64,000 nt of DNA from DATBDM01 sp034664425 (GTDB taxonomy: Bacteria; Actinomycetota; Thermoleophilia; Solirubrobacterales; Solirubrobacteraceae), in assembly GCA_034664425.1 (NCBI GenBank), contig JAXDHR010000075.1:4834-68833 (forward strand), read 5' to 3'. The notes under the pieces are model-generated. The model was not told where the DNA came from and did not search any database. It saw only the letters and a program-made list of their open reading frames with translations. Shown one piece after another: positions 56,983 to 64,000 of the stretch. The position numbers and the translations under genes are program-made. How positions within the stretch are numbered: the stretch's first letter is position 1; each line of letters opens with the position of its first letter.

Positions 56983-58137
56983 TCAGCCCGTCCGCCGCAG
57001 CAGTCCCGCCGCCGCCGCCCGGCCGTCCGGACGCGGCGGCCGCTCGGCGAGGACCGCCTCGGCGACGATCGCGCGCAGCGACGCCTGGAAGCGCTCGGTC
57101 CCGAAGCGCTCGGCGGCGGCGAGGCAGGCCGCCGGATCGACCTGCATCGCGTCGAAGCTCTCGACGACCGCTGCCAGCGACTGCGGGGTGCTCTCGGCGT
57201 AGTAGGCGCCCGTCTCCCCTTCGACGACGCTCTCGAGCACGCCGCCCGATCCCAGTGCGATCACCGGGCGCCCCGACGCGAGCGCCTCCACCGCAGCGAT
57301 GCCGAACTCCTCCGCCGCGGTCACGACGAGTGCACGCGCCGTCCGCAGGAGGTCGGCGACGCGCGCGTCGCTCGCGCGGCCGGTGAAGGTGACGTTCGAT
57401 CCCGCGATCCGGCGCAGGCGGCGCGCCTCGGGGCCGTCGCCGACGACGACGAGCGAGCGCCCGAGCGCGTTGAACGCGCGCACGGCGACGTCGATGCGCT
57501 TGTGCGCCATGAGCTCGGCGAGCACGAGGTAGTGCTCGCCGATCGCCTCGGCGGGCGCCGTCGTGAACCGGCTCAGCTCGACCGGCGGGTGCAGGACCGT
57601 CGCGTCGCGCCCGAGGTAGCGGCGCACGCGCGCGGCGGTCAGCTCGGAGTTGGCCACGTAGCGGTCGACGCGCTGAGCGGCGATCCAGTCCCACTGGCGC
57701 CAGCGGTTGAGCAGCAGCCGCAGCGCAGGGCGCGCGAGCGCCGAGCGGGCGGCCAGCGTCGCCTCGCGCTCGGACCAGGCGTAGCGGAACGGGTTGTGGC
57801 AATAGCAGACGTGGACCGCGCCCGGGTCGACCAGCACGCCGTGCGCCCACGCGCTCGAGGACGAGACGACGACGTCGTAGCCGCTCAGGTCGAGCGACTC
57901 GATCGCGTGCGGGTAGAACGGCAGCAGCGGCCGGAAGGTACGCGCTGTGGGATGCATGCGCTGCAGGAACGAGGTGCGCGGCCGGCGGCGCGCGAAGCGC
58001 CCCTCCGTTCCCTTCTCGTCGTAGACCGCGGTGTAGACGTCGGCCTCCGGCCAGGTGTCGCAGATCGCGGCGAAGACCCGCTCGGCCCCGCGCAGATCGA
58101 GCAGGAAGTCGTGGACGAGGGCGATCCTGGGGGCCAT
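56983..58137 (-). CDS. GT4 family glycosyltransferase
   Basis: A 384-residue GT-B enzyme. It begins RIALVHDFLLDLRGAERVF, as in WbaZ-like mannosyl/glycosyltransferases; NPFRYAW follows in the acceptor domain, LVLAELMAHKRIDVAV starts the donor domain and AAEEFGIAAVEALASGRP is the E-x7-E motif. ATG 58137 is preferred over 58182, which would overlap the upstream GT gene. It is co-directional with that gene, 41 bases apart, and extends a lipid-linked glycan in the cytoplasm. Confidence 0.9.
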   Translation of the reverse strand: MAPRIALVHDFLLDLRGAERVFAAICDTWPEADVYTAVYDEKGTEGRFARRRPRTSFLQRMHPTARTFRPLLPFYPHAIESLDLSGYDVVVSSSSAWAHGVLVDPGAVHVCYCHNPFRYAWSEREATLAARSALARPALRLLLNRWRQWDWIAAQRVDRYVANSELTAARVRRYLGRDATVLHPPVELSRFTTAPAEAIGEHYLVLAELMAHKRIDVAVRAFNALGRSLVVVGDGPEARRLRRIAGSNVTFTGRASDARVADLLRTARALVVTAAEEFGIAAVEALASGRPVIALGSGGVLESVVEGETGAYYAESTPQSLAAVVESFDAMQVDPAACLAAAERFGTERFQASLRAIVAEAVLAERPPRPDGRAAAAGLLRRTG

Positions 58138-58178
58138 GGCGGTCCGCGAGTCTAAGGAACCGTGGAGGCGGAATCCAT

Positions 58179-59249
58179 TCACGCGTTCCAGCCCGCGACC
58201 TCGGACACGACGGCGTCGACGCCGCGCGCCGTCGCGTCCCAGCTGAACCGGCGGGCGCGCGCCAGGCCCGCTTCGCGCAGGCGCTCGCGCTCGCCGGGAT
58301 CACCGAGCAGCGCCAGCAGCGCCGCGGCGATCGGCTCGCCCTGGGGCGCGGCGAGCCGGGCCGCGCCGCCCGCCGTGTCGGGCAGCGCGGTGACCTCCGC
58401 GGCGACCACCGGGACGCCGGACGCCATCGCCTCGATCACCGGCAGCCCGAAACCCTCGTAGACCGACGGGAGGACGAAGGCGAGCGCCCCCGCGTAGAGG
58501 CCCGGGAGCAGCGCGTCGTCCACGCTGCCGAGCATCCGCAGCGCGTCGAGCCCCGTCTCGCGGGCGAACTGCGGGCGGTGGCCGCCTGCGACGACGACCT
58601 CGATGCCCTGTGCCGCGAGCGCGCGGGCCGCCGGTACGAGCGCCGTGAGGTTCTTGCGCGCCGTGTGCGACGCGACGCAGAGCACGTACGGGCCTGCGAG
58701 GCGAAGCACCGCGCGCGCCGCGGCGGCGTCGGCGTCGGGCGTGAAGCGCGCATCGACGCCGCCGGCCACGACGGCGACCTTCTCCGGCGCCAGCCCGAGC
58801 AGGTCCTCGAGCTCGGAACGCGAGAACTGCGACACGGTGATCACGCGCGCGGCCCGGCGCGCGAGCAGCGGCATGAGCGCCCGATGGTAGGCGACATAGG
58901 CTGGCGCGTACCAGTCCGGGTGGCGCAGCGCCGCGGCGTCGTGCAGCACCAGCACGGTGCGCCGCGCGGCGATCGGCGCGAGGTTCGCCGGGCACAGGAG
59001 CGCACCAGCGCGAGCGCGCCGCGCGCGGGCGGGCAGCACGAGCTGCTCCCAGGCGTGACCGGCGCGGTGGACCAGCGCCGCGGGAGGCGCGATCACCGCG
59101 TATCCCCCAGGGCGCAGCGCGGGCAGGCGGACGGCCAGCTCGCGGGCCCACCGCTCGACGCCGCCGAGCTCCGGCCGAACGGCCGCGCGTGCGTCGATGA
59201 GCGCCGGGCGCTGGGAAGTGACGCGTCGAGCAGTCAGCGCGGGCACCAT
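58179..59249 (-). CDS. GT4 family glycosyltransferase
   Basis: A 356-residue GT-B enzyme resembling the mannosyltransferase WbaZ/MtfB group: RPELGGVERWARELA near the N-terminus, VLHDAAALRHPDWY, VLCVASHTARKNLTAL at the donor domain and PSVYEGFGLPVIEAMASGVPVVA as the E-x7-E motif. ATG 59249 (or GTG 59246) is used; an upstream ATG at 59285 is less likely. It forms a pair with the downstream glycosyltransferase and is divergent from the GNAT gene. Confidence 0.9.
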   Translation of the reverse strand: MVPALTARRVTSQRPALIDARAAVRPELGGVERWARELAVRLPALRPGGYAVIAPPAALVHRAGHAWEQLVLPARARRARAGALLCPANLAPIAARRTVLVLHDAAALRHPDWYAPAYVAYHRALMPLLARRAARVITVSQFSRSELEDLLGLAPEKVAVVAGGVDARFTPDADAAAARAVLRLAGPYVLCVASHTARKNLTALVPAARALAAQGIEVVVAGGHRPQFARETGLDALRMLGSVDDALLPGLYAGALAFVLPSVYEGFGLPVIEAMASGVPVVAAEVTALPDTAGGAARLAAPQGEPIAAALLALLGDPGERERLREAGLARARRFSWDATARGVDAVVSEVAGWNA

Positions 59250-59341
59250 AGCCGTGCGCTTTGATTGGACGTCGTGCCGCTCCACCCGATCCGCCCGTGA
59301 GGCGTGCCCTGCTGCGCCGGCGCTCGCCGGACGTAACCGGC

Positions 59342-59914
59342 ATGCGCTCGTTCGAGCTCGAACCGGCCGATCCCCCGGCCGGGGCGCGGGTGCGCCTGCG
59401 CGTGCTCGAGCGCGGCGACAGCGAGGCCTTCCTCGAGCTCGCGCGCGAGTCGCGCCAGCTGCATCGCCCGTGGACGTACCCGCCCGAGCGCTCCGACCAG
59501 TTCGAGGAGCTCTATGCGCGCTCGCGCCGCGACGACTTCGTCTGCCTGGTGGCCCGGCTCGTCGAGACGGACGCGATCGCCGGCGTGTTCACCGTCTCGC
59601 AGATCTTCCGGGGGGCCTTCCAGTCGGCCTATCTCGGCTACTACGCCGACGCGCGCCACGCTCGCCACGGCTACATGCGCGAGGCGCTCGCCCAGGTCGT
59701 CGACCATGCCTTCGGGCCGCTCGCGCTGCACCGGATCGAGGCGAACATCCAGCCCGGCAACCAGCCGTCGATCGCGCTGGCCCGCGGGGCCGGCTTCCGC
59801 CTGGAGGGCTTCTCCCCGCGCTACCTGCTGATCGGCGGCCAGTGGCGCGACCACGAGCGCTACGCGCTCACAGTTGAGGACCGGGAAGCGCAGCTGCGCG
59901 ACAGCGATCGCTGA
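59342..59914 (+). CDS. GNAT N-acetyltransferase, RimJ/RimL type
   Basis: A 190-residue GNAT enzyme. LRVLERGDSEAFLELARESR opens the domain, YLGYYADARHARHGYMREAL is the acetyl-CoA-binding region, and HRIEANIQPGNQPSIALARGAGF is the RimJ/RimL signature. It likely acetylates a protein N-terminus or a small amine. A GTG at 59297 would add 15 residues; ATG 59342 fits the family start better. The region to 60007 contains no gene. Confidence 0.88.
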   Translation: MRSFELEPADPPAGARVRLRVLERGDSEAFLELARESRQLHRPWTYPPERSDQFEELYARSRRDDFVCLVARLVETDAIAGVFTVSQIFRGAFQSAYLGYYADARHARHGYMREALAQVVDHAFGPLALHRIEANIQPGNQPSIALARGAGFRLEGFSPRYLLIGGQWRDHERYALTVEDREAQLRDSDR

Positions 59915-59957
59915 CGGTCCACAGGGCGACGGGCCGGCGAACTCCGCCCGCCGGAGG

Positions 59958-59981
59958 TCCGAGCGCGGACATCCGCTCGGA
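59958..59981. terminator. Possible stem-loop between convergent genes
   Basis: TCCGAGCG (59958-59965) and CGCTCGGA (59974-59981) make an 8-bp stem with an 8-base loop in the 93 bases between the GNAT and UDG stops; no T-run. Confidence 0.4.
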
Positions 59982-60007
59982 TGCGGGGACGACGTTTCTC
60001 CGAGGGC

Positions 60008-60730
60008 TCAGAACAGGCCGAGCTGGGCCGGCTCGGGCTCGAGCGCCGGCTCGGGCTCTGGGAGCGCCTCGGGCTCCGGCGCCGCAGCGGCCTGCTCCTC
60101 GACCACCACCGGCTCGACCTCCTCCGGCGCGGGCTGCGCGGGCGTCGGCAGCGCGAGCAGCTCGGGCAGCCGCGCGAAGTCGCCGCGCAGGGTCTCGAGC
60201 ATCGAGGGCGTGTAGAGCGCCGCCGCGGGGTGGTAGATCGGGTACAGCCGGACGGTACGCGGTCCGATGCGGCGGACCTCCTCGCGGCCGTGAAGGCGCG
60301 TGATGCCCGTCTGATCGGCGCGCAGCAGCTTGGTGGCGAAGTTGCCGAGTGTGCAGACCACGCGCGGCTGGATCAGCTCGAGCGTCCGGAAGAGGTACTC
60401 CTGGCAGCTGTCGATCTCCGACGGCAGCGGATCGCGGTTCTGGGGCGGACGGCAGCGCAGGACGTTCGTGACGAACACCTCCGCGCGTGCCAGCCCGATC
60501 TCGCCGAGCAGCGTGTCGAGCAGCTGCCCGGCCTGGCCGACGAACGGGACGCCCTGCTCGTCCTCGCGGGCGCCGGGCGCCTCGCCGACGAACATGAGAT
60601 CGGCATCCGCGTTGCCCGAGCCGAAGACGACGGTCTTGCGGGTCGCGGCCAGCTGCGGACAGCGGGTGCACCCTGACGCCTGCTGCCAGACGGCCTTGAG
60701 CTCCTCGCGCCGGTCGGCTGCGCTGCTCAT
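60008..60730 (-). CDS. Type-4 uracil-DNA glycosylase with C-terminal clamp-binding motif
   Basis: A 240-residue family-4 UDG that removes uracil from DNA. Active-site motif GEAPGAREDEQGVPFVG (residues 49-65) and YHPAAALY near 180 are present; Cys 21, 24, 93 and 109 should bind the [4Fe-4S] cluster. After the enzyme domain comes a Pro/Glu/Ala-rich flexible tail of about 45 residues that ends in QLGLF, matching the QLxLF beta-clamp-binding motif. ATG 60730 is seven bases from TACAGT, so the mRNA appears leaderless; the longer start at 60790 is rejected. Confidence 0.93.
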   Translation of the reverse strand: MSSAADRREELKAVWQQASGCTRCPQLAATRKTVVFGSGNADADLMFVGEAPGAREDEQGVPFVGQAGQLLDTLLGEIGLARAEVFVTNVLRCRPPQNRDPLPSEIDSCQEYLFRTLELIQPRVVCTLGNFATKLLRADQTGITRLHGREEVRRIGPRTVRLYPIYHPAAALYTPSMLETLRGDFARLPELLALPTPAQPAPEEVEPVVVEEQAAAAPEPEALPEPEPALEPEPAQLGLF

Positions 60731-60737
60731 CGTCCCG

Positions 60738-60743
60738 ACTGTA
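60738..60743 (-). promoter_or_regulatory. -10 box of leaderless UDG mRNA
   Basis: TACAGT on the minus strand is seven bases before ATG 60730 and no ribosome binding site is visible. Confidence 0.45.
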
Positions 60744-60891
60744 GTACCGGCCCCGGCGGCCACGAACGCCCTGCCGCCGCGACGCCGCAATCTCCGGGCT
60801 ATCCTCCGTGACAGGTGGCCGCGACCCGTCCCGGGCGCGGACCGTTCCGACGCAGAGTTCTCCCCTTCCTCCCTTCCGCAGCCGGTATCTC

Positions 60892-61614
60892 ATGCGAGAG
60901 CTGGACTCGATCTCGATCGTGGGCGCAGGACGCCTGGGCTTCGCGCTGGCCCGCGCCCTGCGCACCGCCGGCCGTGACGTGACCGGCCCGCTCGGGCGCG
61001 GCACCGCGCCCGCCGACGCCGCGCTCGTCGTGCTGTGCGTTCCTGACGGCGAGATCGCCGCCGCGGCCCGCGCGCTCGAGCCCCGCGACGGCCGCCTGGT
61101 CGGCCATTGCTCCGGCGCCACCGCTCTCGACGCGCTCATGCCGCACGAAGCGTTCTCCCTGCATCCGCTGATGACGGTCCCGCGCGACGCCGCGCCCGGC
61201 GTCCTGCAGGGCGCGGGCTGCGCGGTCGCCGGGACCACGCGGCGCGCGCTCGACGCCGCCCGGGCCCTGGCCGCGAGCGCCGGCATGCGGCCGACCGAGG
61301 TCGCCGACGCCGACCGTGCCGCGTACCACGCCGCCGCCTCGATGGCGTCCAACTTCCTCGTGACGCTCGAGGGGGCCGCGGAGTCGCTCGCGGCCACGGC
61401 GGGGGTCGATCGCGAGCTGCTCGCACCGCTCGTCCGGGCGGCCGCCGACAACTGGGCTCGGCGTGGCGCGCGGGCGGCGCTGACCGGACCGATCGCCCGT
61501 GGCGACGAGGCGACCGTCGCCCGCCAGCGCGAAGCGGTCGCGGAGCGCACGCCCGAGCTGCTGGCGCTCTTCGACGCGCTCGCCGACGCGACCCGGGAGC
61601 TGGCGGCGCAATGA
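60892..61614 (+). CDS. Rossmann/DUF2520 protein, candidate ketopantoate reductase
   Basis: A 240-residue dehydrogenase-like protein: ISIVGAGRLGFALARALRTAG is the NAD(P) Rossmann motif, LVVLCVPDGEIAAAA the next strand, and GHCSGATALDAL plus SLHPLMTVP are DUF2520 signatures. The helical C-terminal half resembles 6-phosphogluconate-dehydrogenase-like folds. It overlaps panC by four bases and panB follows, so it may supply the ketopantoate reductase step (PanE/PanG role), which is otherwise absent here. A GTG at 60808 directly after TATCCT is possible but the extension is low-complexity. Confidence 0.8.
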   Translation: MRELDSISIVGAGRLGFALARALRTAGRDVTGPLGRGTAPADAALVVLCVPDGEIAAAARALEPRDGRLVGHCSGATALDALMPHEAFSLHPLMTVPRDAAPGVLQGAGCAVAGTTRRALDAARALAASAGMRPTEVADADRAAYHAAASMASNFLVTLEGAAESLAATAGVDRELLAPLVRAAADNWARRGARAALTGPIARGDEATVARQREAVAERTPELLALFDALADATRELAAQ

Positions 61615-62477
61615 GGACGCTGCGCGGGGTGCCCGAGATCCGTGCGCGCGTCGCCGCCGCGCGCGCGGCGGAGCGCAGCGTCGGCCTGGTGCCGACGATG
61701 GGCGCGTTGCACGAGGGCCACCTCGCGCTGATGCGCGCGGCGCGCGAGCAGTGCGACGAGGTCGTCGCGTCGCTGTTCGTCAACCCGGCGCAGTTCGACG
61801 AGGCCGCCGACCTCGCGGCCTACCCGCGCGACGAGGCGCGCGACGCGGAGCTCGCCGCTGCGGTGGGGGTCGACGTGCTGTTCGCGCCGCCCGCCGAGGC
61901 GATCTACCCCCCCGGCTTCGCCACCACGGTCGCCGTCGCCGGCCTCACCGAGCAGCTCGAAGGTGCGGTCCGCGGCCCCGGGCACTTCGCCGGTGTCTGC
62001 ACCGTCGTGGCCAAGCTGTTCAACATCGTCGCGCCCGACGTCGCGTTCTTCGGCGCCAAGGACGCCCAGCAGGTTGCCGTCGTGCGGCGGATGACGACCG
62101 ATCTCGACCTGCCCGTGCGCATCGAGGTCGTCGCGACGGTGCGCGAGTCCGACGGCCTCGCTCTCTCAAGCCGCAACGCCCGGCTCTCGCCCCAGGAGCG
62201 CGGGCGGGCCGTCGCGCTCTCCGAGGCGCTGCTGGCCGCCGAGGCGGTCGCCCGCGACGGTGCCGGCGACGGCGCTGCCGTGCGCGACGCCGCCCTCCGG
62301 GCGCTCGCCGCGCGCGACGTCGAGCCCGAGTACGTCGAGCTCGTCGACCCCGAGGCCTTCACCGTGTCCGATGGGGCGCCCGGACGGGTACTTCTCGTCC
62401 TGGCCGCTCGCATCGGCGCCACCCGACTGATCGACAATGCACCCCTCGACCTCCGCCCACCGGCGGCGACCGGCTGA
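61611..62477 (+). CDS. panC: Pantothenate synthetase PanC
   Basis: A 288-residue enzyme that joins pantoate and beta-alanine using ATP. VGLVPTMGALHEGHLALM holds the HxGH nucleotide-binding motif, SLFVNPAQFDEAADLAAYPR binds pantoate, FFGAKDAQQVAVVRRM follows and the KMSKS-like segment is LALSSRNARLSPQERG. ATG 61611 overlaps the DUF2520 gene stop (ATGA). panB begins 31 bases downstream of its stop. Confidence 0.96.
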   Translation: MRTLRGVPEIRARVAAARAAERSVGLVPTMGALHEGHLALMRAAREQCDEVVASLFVNPAQFDEAADLAAYPRDEARDAELAAAVGVDVLFAPPAEAIYPPGFATTVAVAGLTEQLEGAVRGPGHFAGVCTVVAKLFNIVAPDVAFFGAKDAQQVAVVRRMTTDLDLPVRIEVVATVRESDGLALSSRNARLSPQERGRAVALSEALLAAEAVARDGAGDGAAVRDAALRALAARDVEPEYVELVDPEAFTVSDGAPGRVLLVLAARIGATRLIDNAPLDLRPPAATG

Positions 62478-62508
62478 GCCGGCGCCGACCATGCTCAAGG
62501 AGCAGTCC

Positions 62509-63414
62509 ATGTCCTCCGCCCCCCGTCCCCGCGTTCCCGAGCCGCCCGCCCGCAAGCGCGTCACGCTGACCAAGCTCGCCGAGATGCGCGACCTCGGCGA
62601 GCCGATCGTCATGGTCACCGCCTACGACCATCCGAGCGCCGTCGCGGTCGAGGCGGCAGGAGTCGACGTCGTGCTCGTCGGCGACTCCGCGGCCAACAAC
62701 GTCCTCGGCTACGAGGACACCGTTCCCGTCACCGTCGAGGAGCTGCTGATGCTTGCGGCGGCCGTGCGCCGCGGGCTGCGCACGCCGCTGCTGGTCGGCG
62801 ACCTGCCGTTCGGCTCCTACGAGGCCTCCGACGCGCAGGCGATCGCCACCGCGCACCGCTTCGTCAAGGAGGCGGGCGTCGACGCGGTCAAGCTCGAGGG
62901 CGGCGGCGCCAGCGCCGAGCGTGCGCGGGCGATCGTCCGCGCCGGCGTGCCCGTGATGGGCCATGTGGGCCTCACGCCGCAGACGGCGACCGCCCTGGGC
63001 GGCTACCGCGCCCAGGGCCGCACCGCCGCGCGCGCCCGCCAGGTACTCGAGGACGCCGTCGCGCTCCAGCGGGCCGGCTGCTTCGCGGTCGTGTTCGAGG
63101 CGATCCCCGCCGAGGTCACCGACGTGATCATGGGCCACATGGAGATCCCCGTGATCGGCATCGGCGCAGGCACCAGCACCGACGGCCAGGTGCTCGTCCT
63201 GCACGACCTGCTCGGCATCCACGACGGCTTCCAGCCGAAGTTCGTCAAGCGCTACGCCCAGGTCAAGCAGGTCATGGTGCAGGGCCTCGAGAGCTACGCC
63301 GAGGACGTGCGGGCGCGGCGCTTCCCCGGCCCCGAGCACACCTACGGGATCGCCCCCGAGGAGCTCGACCGGCTGCGGGCGCAGCTGCCGAGGGCACCGC
63401 GCACGACCGCCTGA
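62509..63414 (+). CDS. panB: 3-methyl-2-oxobutanoate hydroxymethyltransferase PanB
   Basis: A 301-residue enzyme that makes ketopantoate from 2-oxoisovalerate and methylene-tetrahydrofolate. Motifs are MVTAYDHPSAVAVE, VVLVGDSAANNVLGYEDT, VKLEGGG, MGHVGLTPQT and VIGIGAGTSTDGQVLVLHDLLG (the Asp/Glu metal ligands). ATG 62509 is preferred because AAGGAG lies six bases upstream; ATG 62491 and 62437 are alternatives, the latter overlapping panC. Together with panC and the DUF2520 gene it forms the pantothenate operon; panD is not in the window. Confidence 0.95.
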   Translation: MSSAPRPRVPEPPARKRVTLTKLAEMRDLGEPIVMVTAYDHPSAVAVEAAGVDVVLVGDSAANNVLGYEDTVPVTVEELLMLAAAVRRGLRTPLLVGDLPFGSYEASDAQAIATAHRFVKEAGVDAVKLEGGGASAERARAIVRAGVPVMGHVGLTPQTATALGGYRAQGRTAARARQVLEDAVALQRAGCFAVVFEAIPAEVTDVIMGHMEIPVIGIGAGTSTDGQVLVLHDLLGIHDGFQPKFVKRYAQVKQVMVQGLESYAEDVRARRFPGPEHTYGIAPEELDRLRAQLPRAPRTTA

Positions 63415-63430
63415 GCAGATCTGACCGCCG

Positions 63431-63465
63431 GTTCACACGGCGTTGACGAGTCGTTTACGTAGACT
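63431..63465 (+). promoter_or_regulatory. PHO box of three 11-base direct repeats with -10 box
   Basis: GTTCAC (63431-63436), GTTGAC (63442-63447) and GTTTAC (63453-63458) recur at an exact 11-base spacing, the geometry of actinobacterial PhoP-binding PHO boxes. TAGACT (63460-63465) follows directly as -10 and lies nine bases before the ATG. The repeats sit where a -35 box would be, as expected for an activated promoter. Confidence 0.75.
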
Positions 63466-63474
63466 GGGCCGCCG

Positions 63475-64000
63475 ATGTCACGACTGACGCAGTTGTTCGC
63501 TCCCAAGGAGCGCGGGTTCTTCGACCTGTTCGACGAGGCGGGCGCCAACATCCTCCGTGCCACCGAACTGCTGGAGCGAATGCTGCAGCAGTGGCCCGAC
63601 CACGGTGAGCTGGCGCGCGATGTCCTCGTCTGCGAGCAGGAGGGCGACCGCATCACGCACGACATCGTGCAGCGGCTGAACTCGACGTTCGTCACGCCGA
63701 TCGACCGCGAGGACATCTACGCGCTGGCGTCCGCGCTCGACGACATCGTCGACTTCACCGAGGAGGTCGCGGACTTCCTCGGCCTCTACCGGATCGAGGC
63801 GCCGATGGAGCAGGCGCAGGAGATGGCCAAGATCCTCCACGAGGCCGCTCGCCAGCTCAACGGGGCGATCCCCCGGCTGCGCTCGTTCGGCGACATCCGG
63901 CACTTCACGATCGAGGTCAACCGGCTCGAGAACGACGGCGACCGCGTGGTGCGCGAGGCGCTCGCGTCGCTGTTCGAGCGCGGTATCGATCCGATGATGG
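63475..64000 (+). CDS. DUF47/PhoU-like phosphate transport accessory protein (5' part)
   Basis: The first 175 residues of a DUF47 (TIGR00153) protein; the frame runs off the window. LFAPKERGFFDLFDEAGANI, the E-x-x-x-D segment VCEQEGDRITHDI, LNSTFVTPIDREDIYALASALDDIVDF and VNRLENDGDRVV are the PhoU-like metal-cluster motifs. These proteins partner with Pit-type low-affinity phosphate transporters, whose gene normally follows. The upstream PHO box links it to phosphate starvation control. Confidence 0.93.
   Translation, partial: MSRLTQLFAPKERGFFDLFDEAGANILRATELLERMLQQWPDHGELARDVLVCEQEGDRITHDIVQRLNSTFVTPIDREDIYALASALDDIVDFTEEVADFLGLYRIEAPMEQAQEMAKILHEAARQLNGAIPRLRSFGDIRHFTIEVNRLENDGDRVVREALASLFERGIDPMM

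Noticed and set aside
60808..60891. GTG 60808 as start of the DUF2520 protein
   Set aside because: It is two bases from a TATCCT box, too close for a leaderless start, and the extension is low-complexity before the Rossmann motif.
1..64000. CRISPR arrays, insertion sequences, phage genes and rRNA
   Set aside because: No regularly spaced repeats, transposase or integrase motifs, or rRNA segments were seen.

Overview
High-GC (about 70%) actinobacterial chromosome with dense gene packing, many GTG starts, 1-4 nt start/stop overlaps and -10 boxes sitting directly before start codons. Gene content (CeoB/CeoC-type RCK pair with APC permeases, AftD-like arabinofuranosyltransferase, sigma-70 with short N-terminus, type-4 uracil-DNA glycosylase) suggests the deep-branching class Thermoleophilia (Solirubrobacterales, Conexibacter-like). 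That placement is inferred; no marker rRNA is present. There is one tRNA gene (Gln, CTG), no insertion sequence, no CRISPR array and no sign of recent transfer.

Layout. 0-12.5 kb: housekeeping and small-molecule enzymes (thioesterases, aldo/keto reductase, MOSC protein, FMN-binding protein), a TerC-type metal exporter behind a yybP-ykoY (Mn2+) riboswitch, a leaderless marR-MFS operon with a palindromic operator, a NagZ-like GH3, and an unusual FtsH-like membrane AAA protease with a partner membrane protein. 12.5-19 kb: a heterodimeric ABC exporter with one degenerate ATP site, an EamA transporter-aldo/keto reductase operon, tRNA-Gln and a Crp/Fnr regulator. 19-25.6 kb: a six-gene minus-strand operon with two APC permeases carrying C-terminal UspA domains, a tiny membrane protein, two RCK (TrkA-type) proteins and an FAD reductase; it looks like a potassium-transport system without TrkH. 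25.6-28.2 kb: isochorismatase-family hydrolase and a K+-independent-type H+-pyrophosphatase. 28.4-33.5 kb: an eight-gene operon tsaE-tsaB-rimI-tsaD-glutaredoxin-rex-GCS2 ligase-hypothetical, joining t6A tRNA modification to redox functions. 33.5-59.3 kb: a large surface-glycan region with an LPYTG-anchored mucin-like protein, a glycosyltransferase-flippase fusion, a methyltransferase, an AftD-like GT-C enzyme, O-antigen ligase, a polyprenyl-phosphate GT2, two acyltransferases, two GT39-like enzymes, other GT-C, flippase and GT4/GT2 genes, interrupted by a histidine kinase-DUF2807 pair and a sigma-70 factor. 59.3-64 kb: GNAT acetyltransferase, type-4 UDG with a C-terminal clamp-binding motif, a pantothenate operon (DUF2520, panC, panB) and the start of a DUF47/Pit phosphate gene behind a three-unit PHO box.

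How the genes work together. In the glycan region, the GT2 enzyme likely supplies polyprenyl-phosphate sugars to the GT-C enzymes outside the membrane, while the GT4 enzymes, the two flippases and the O-antigen ligase form a Wzx/Wzy-like route and the acyltransferases decorate the product. Regulation visible in the sequence includes the Mn2+ riboswitch, the MarR operator, the PHO box, a canonical sigma-70 promoter for the sigma gene, and perfect stem-loops between convergent genes.
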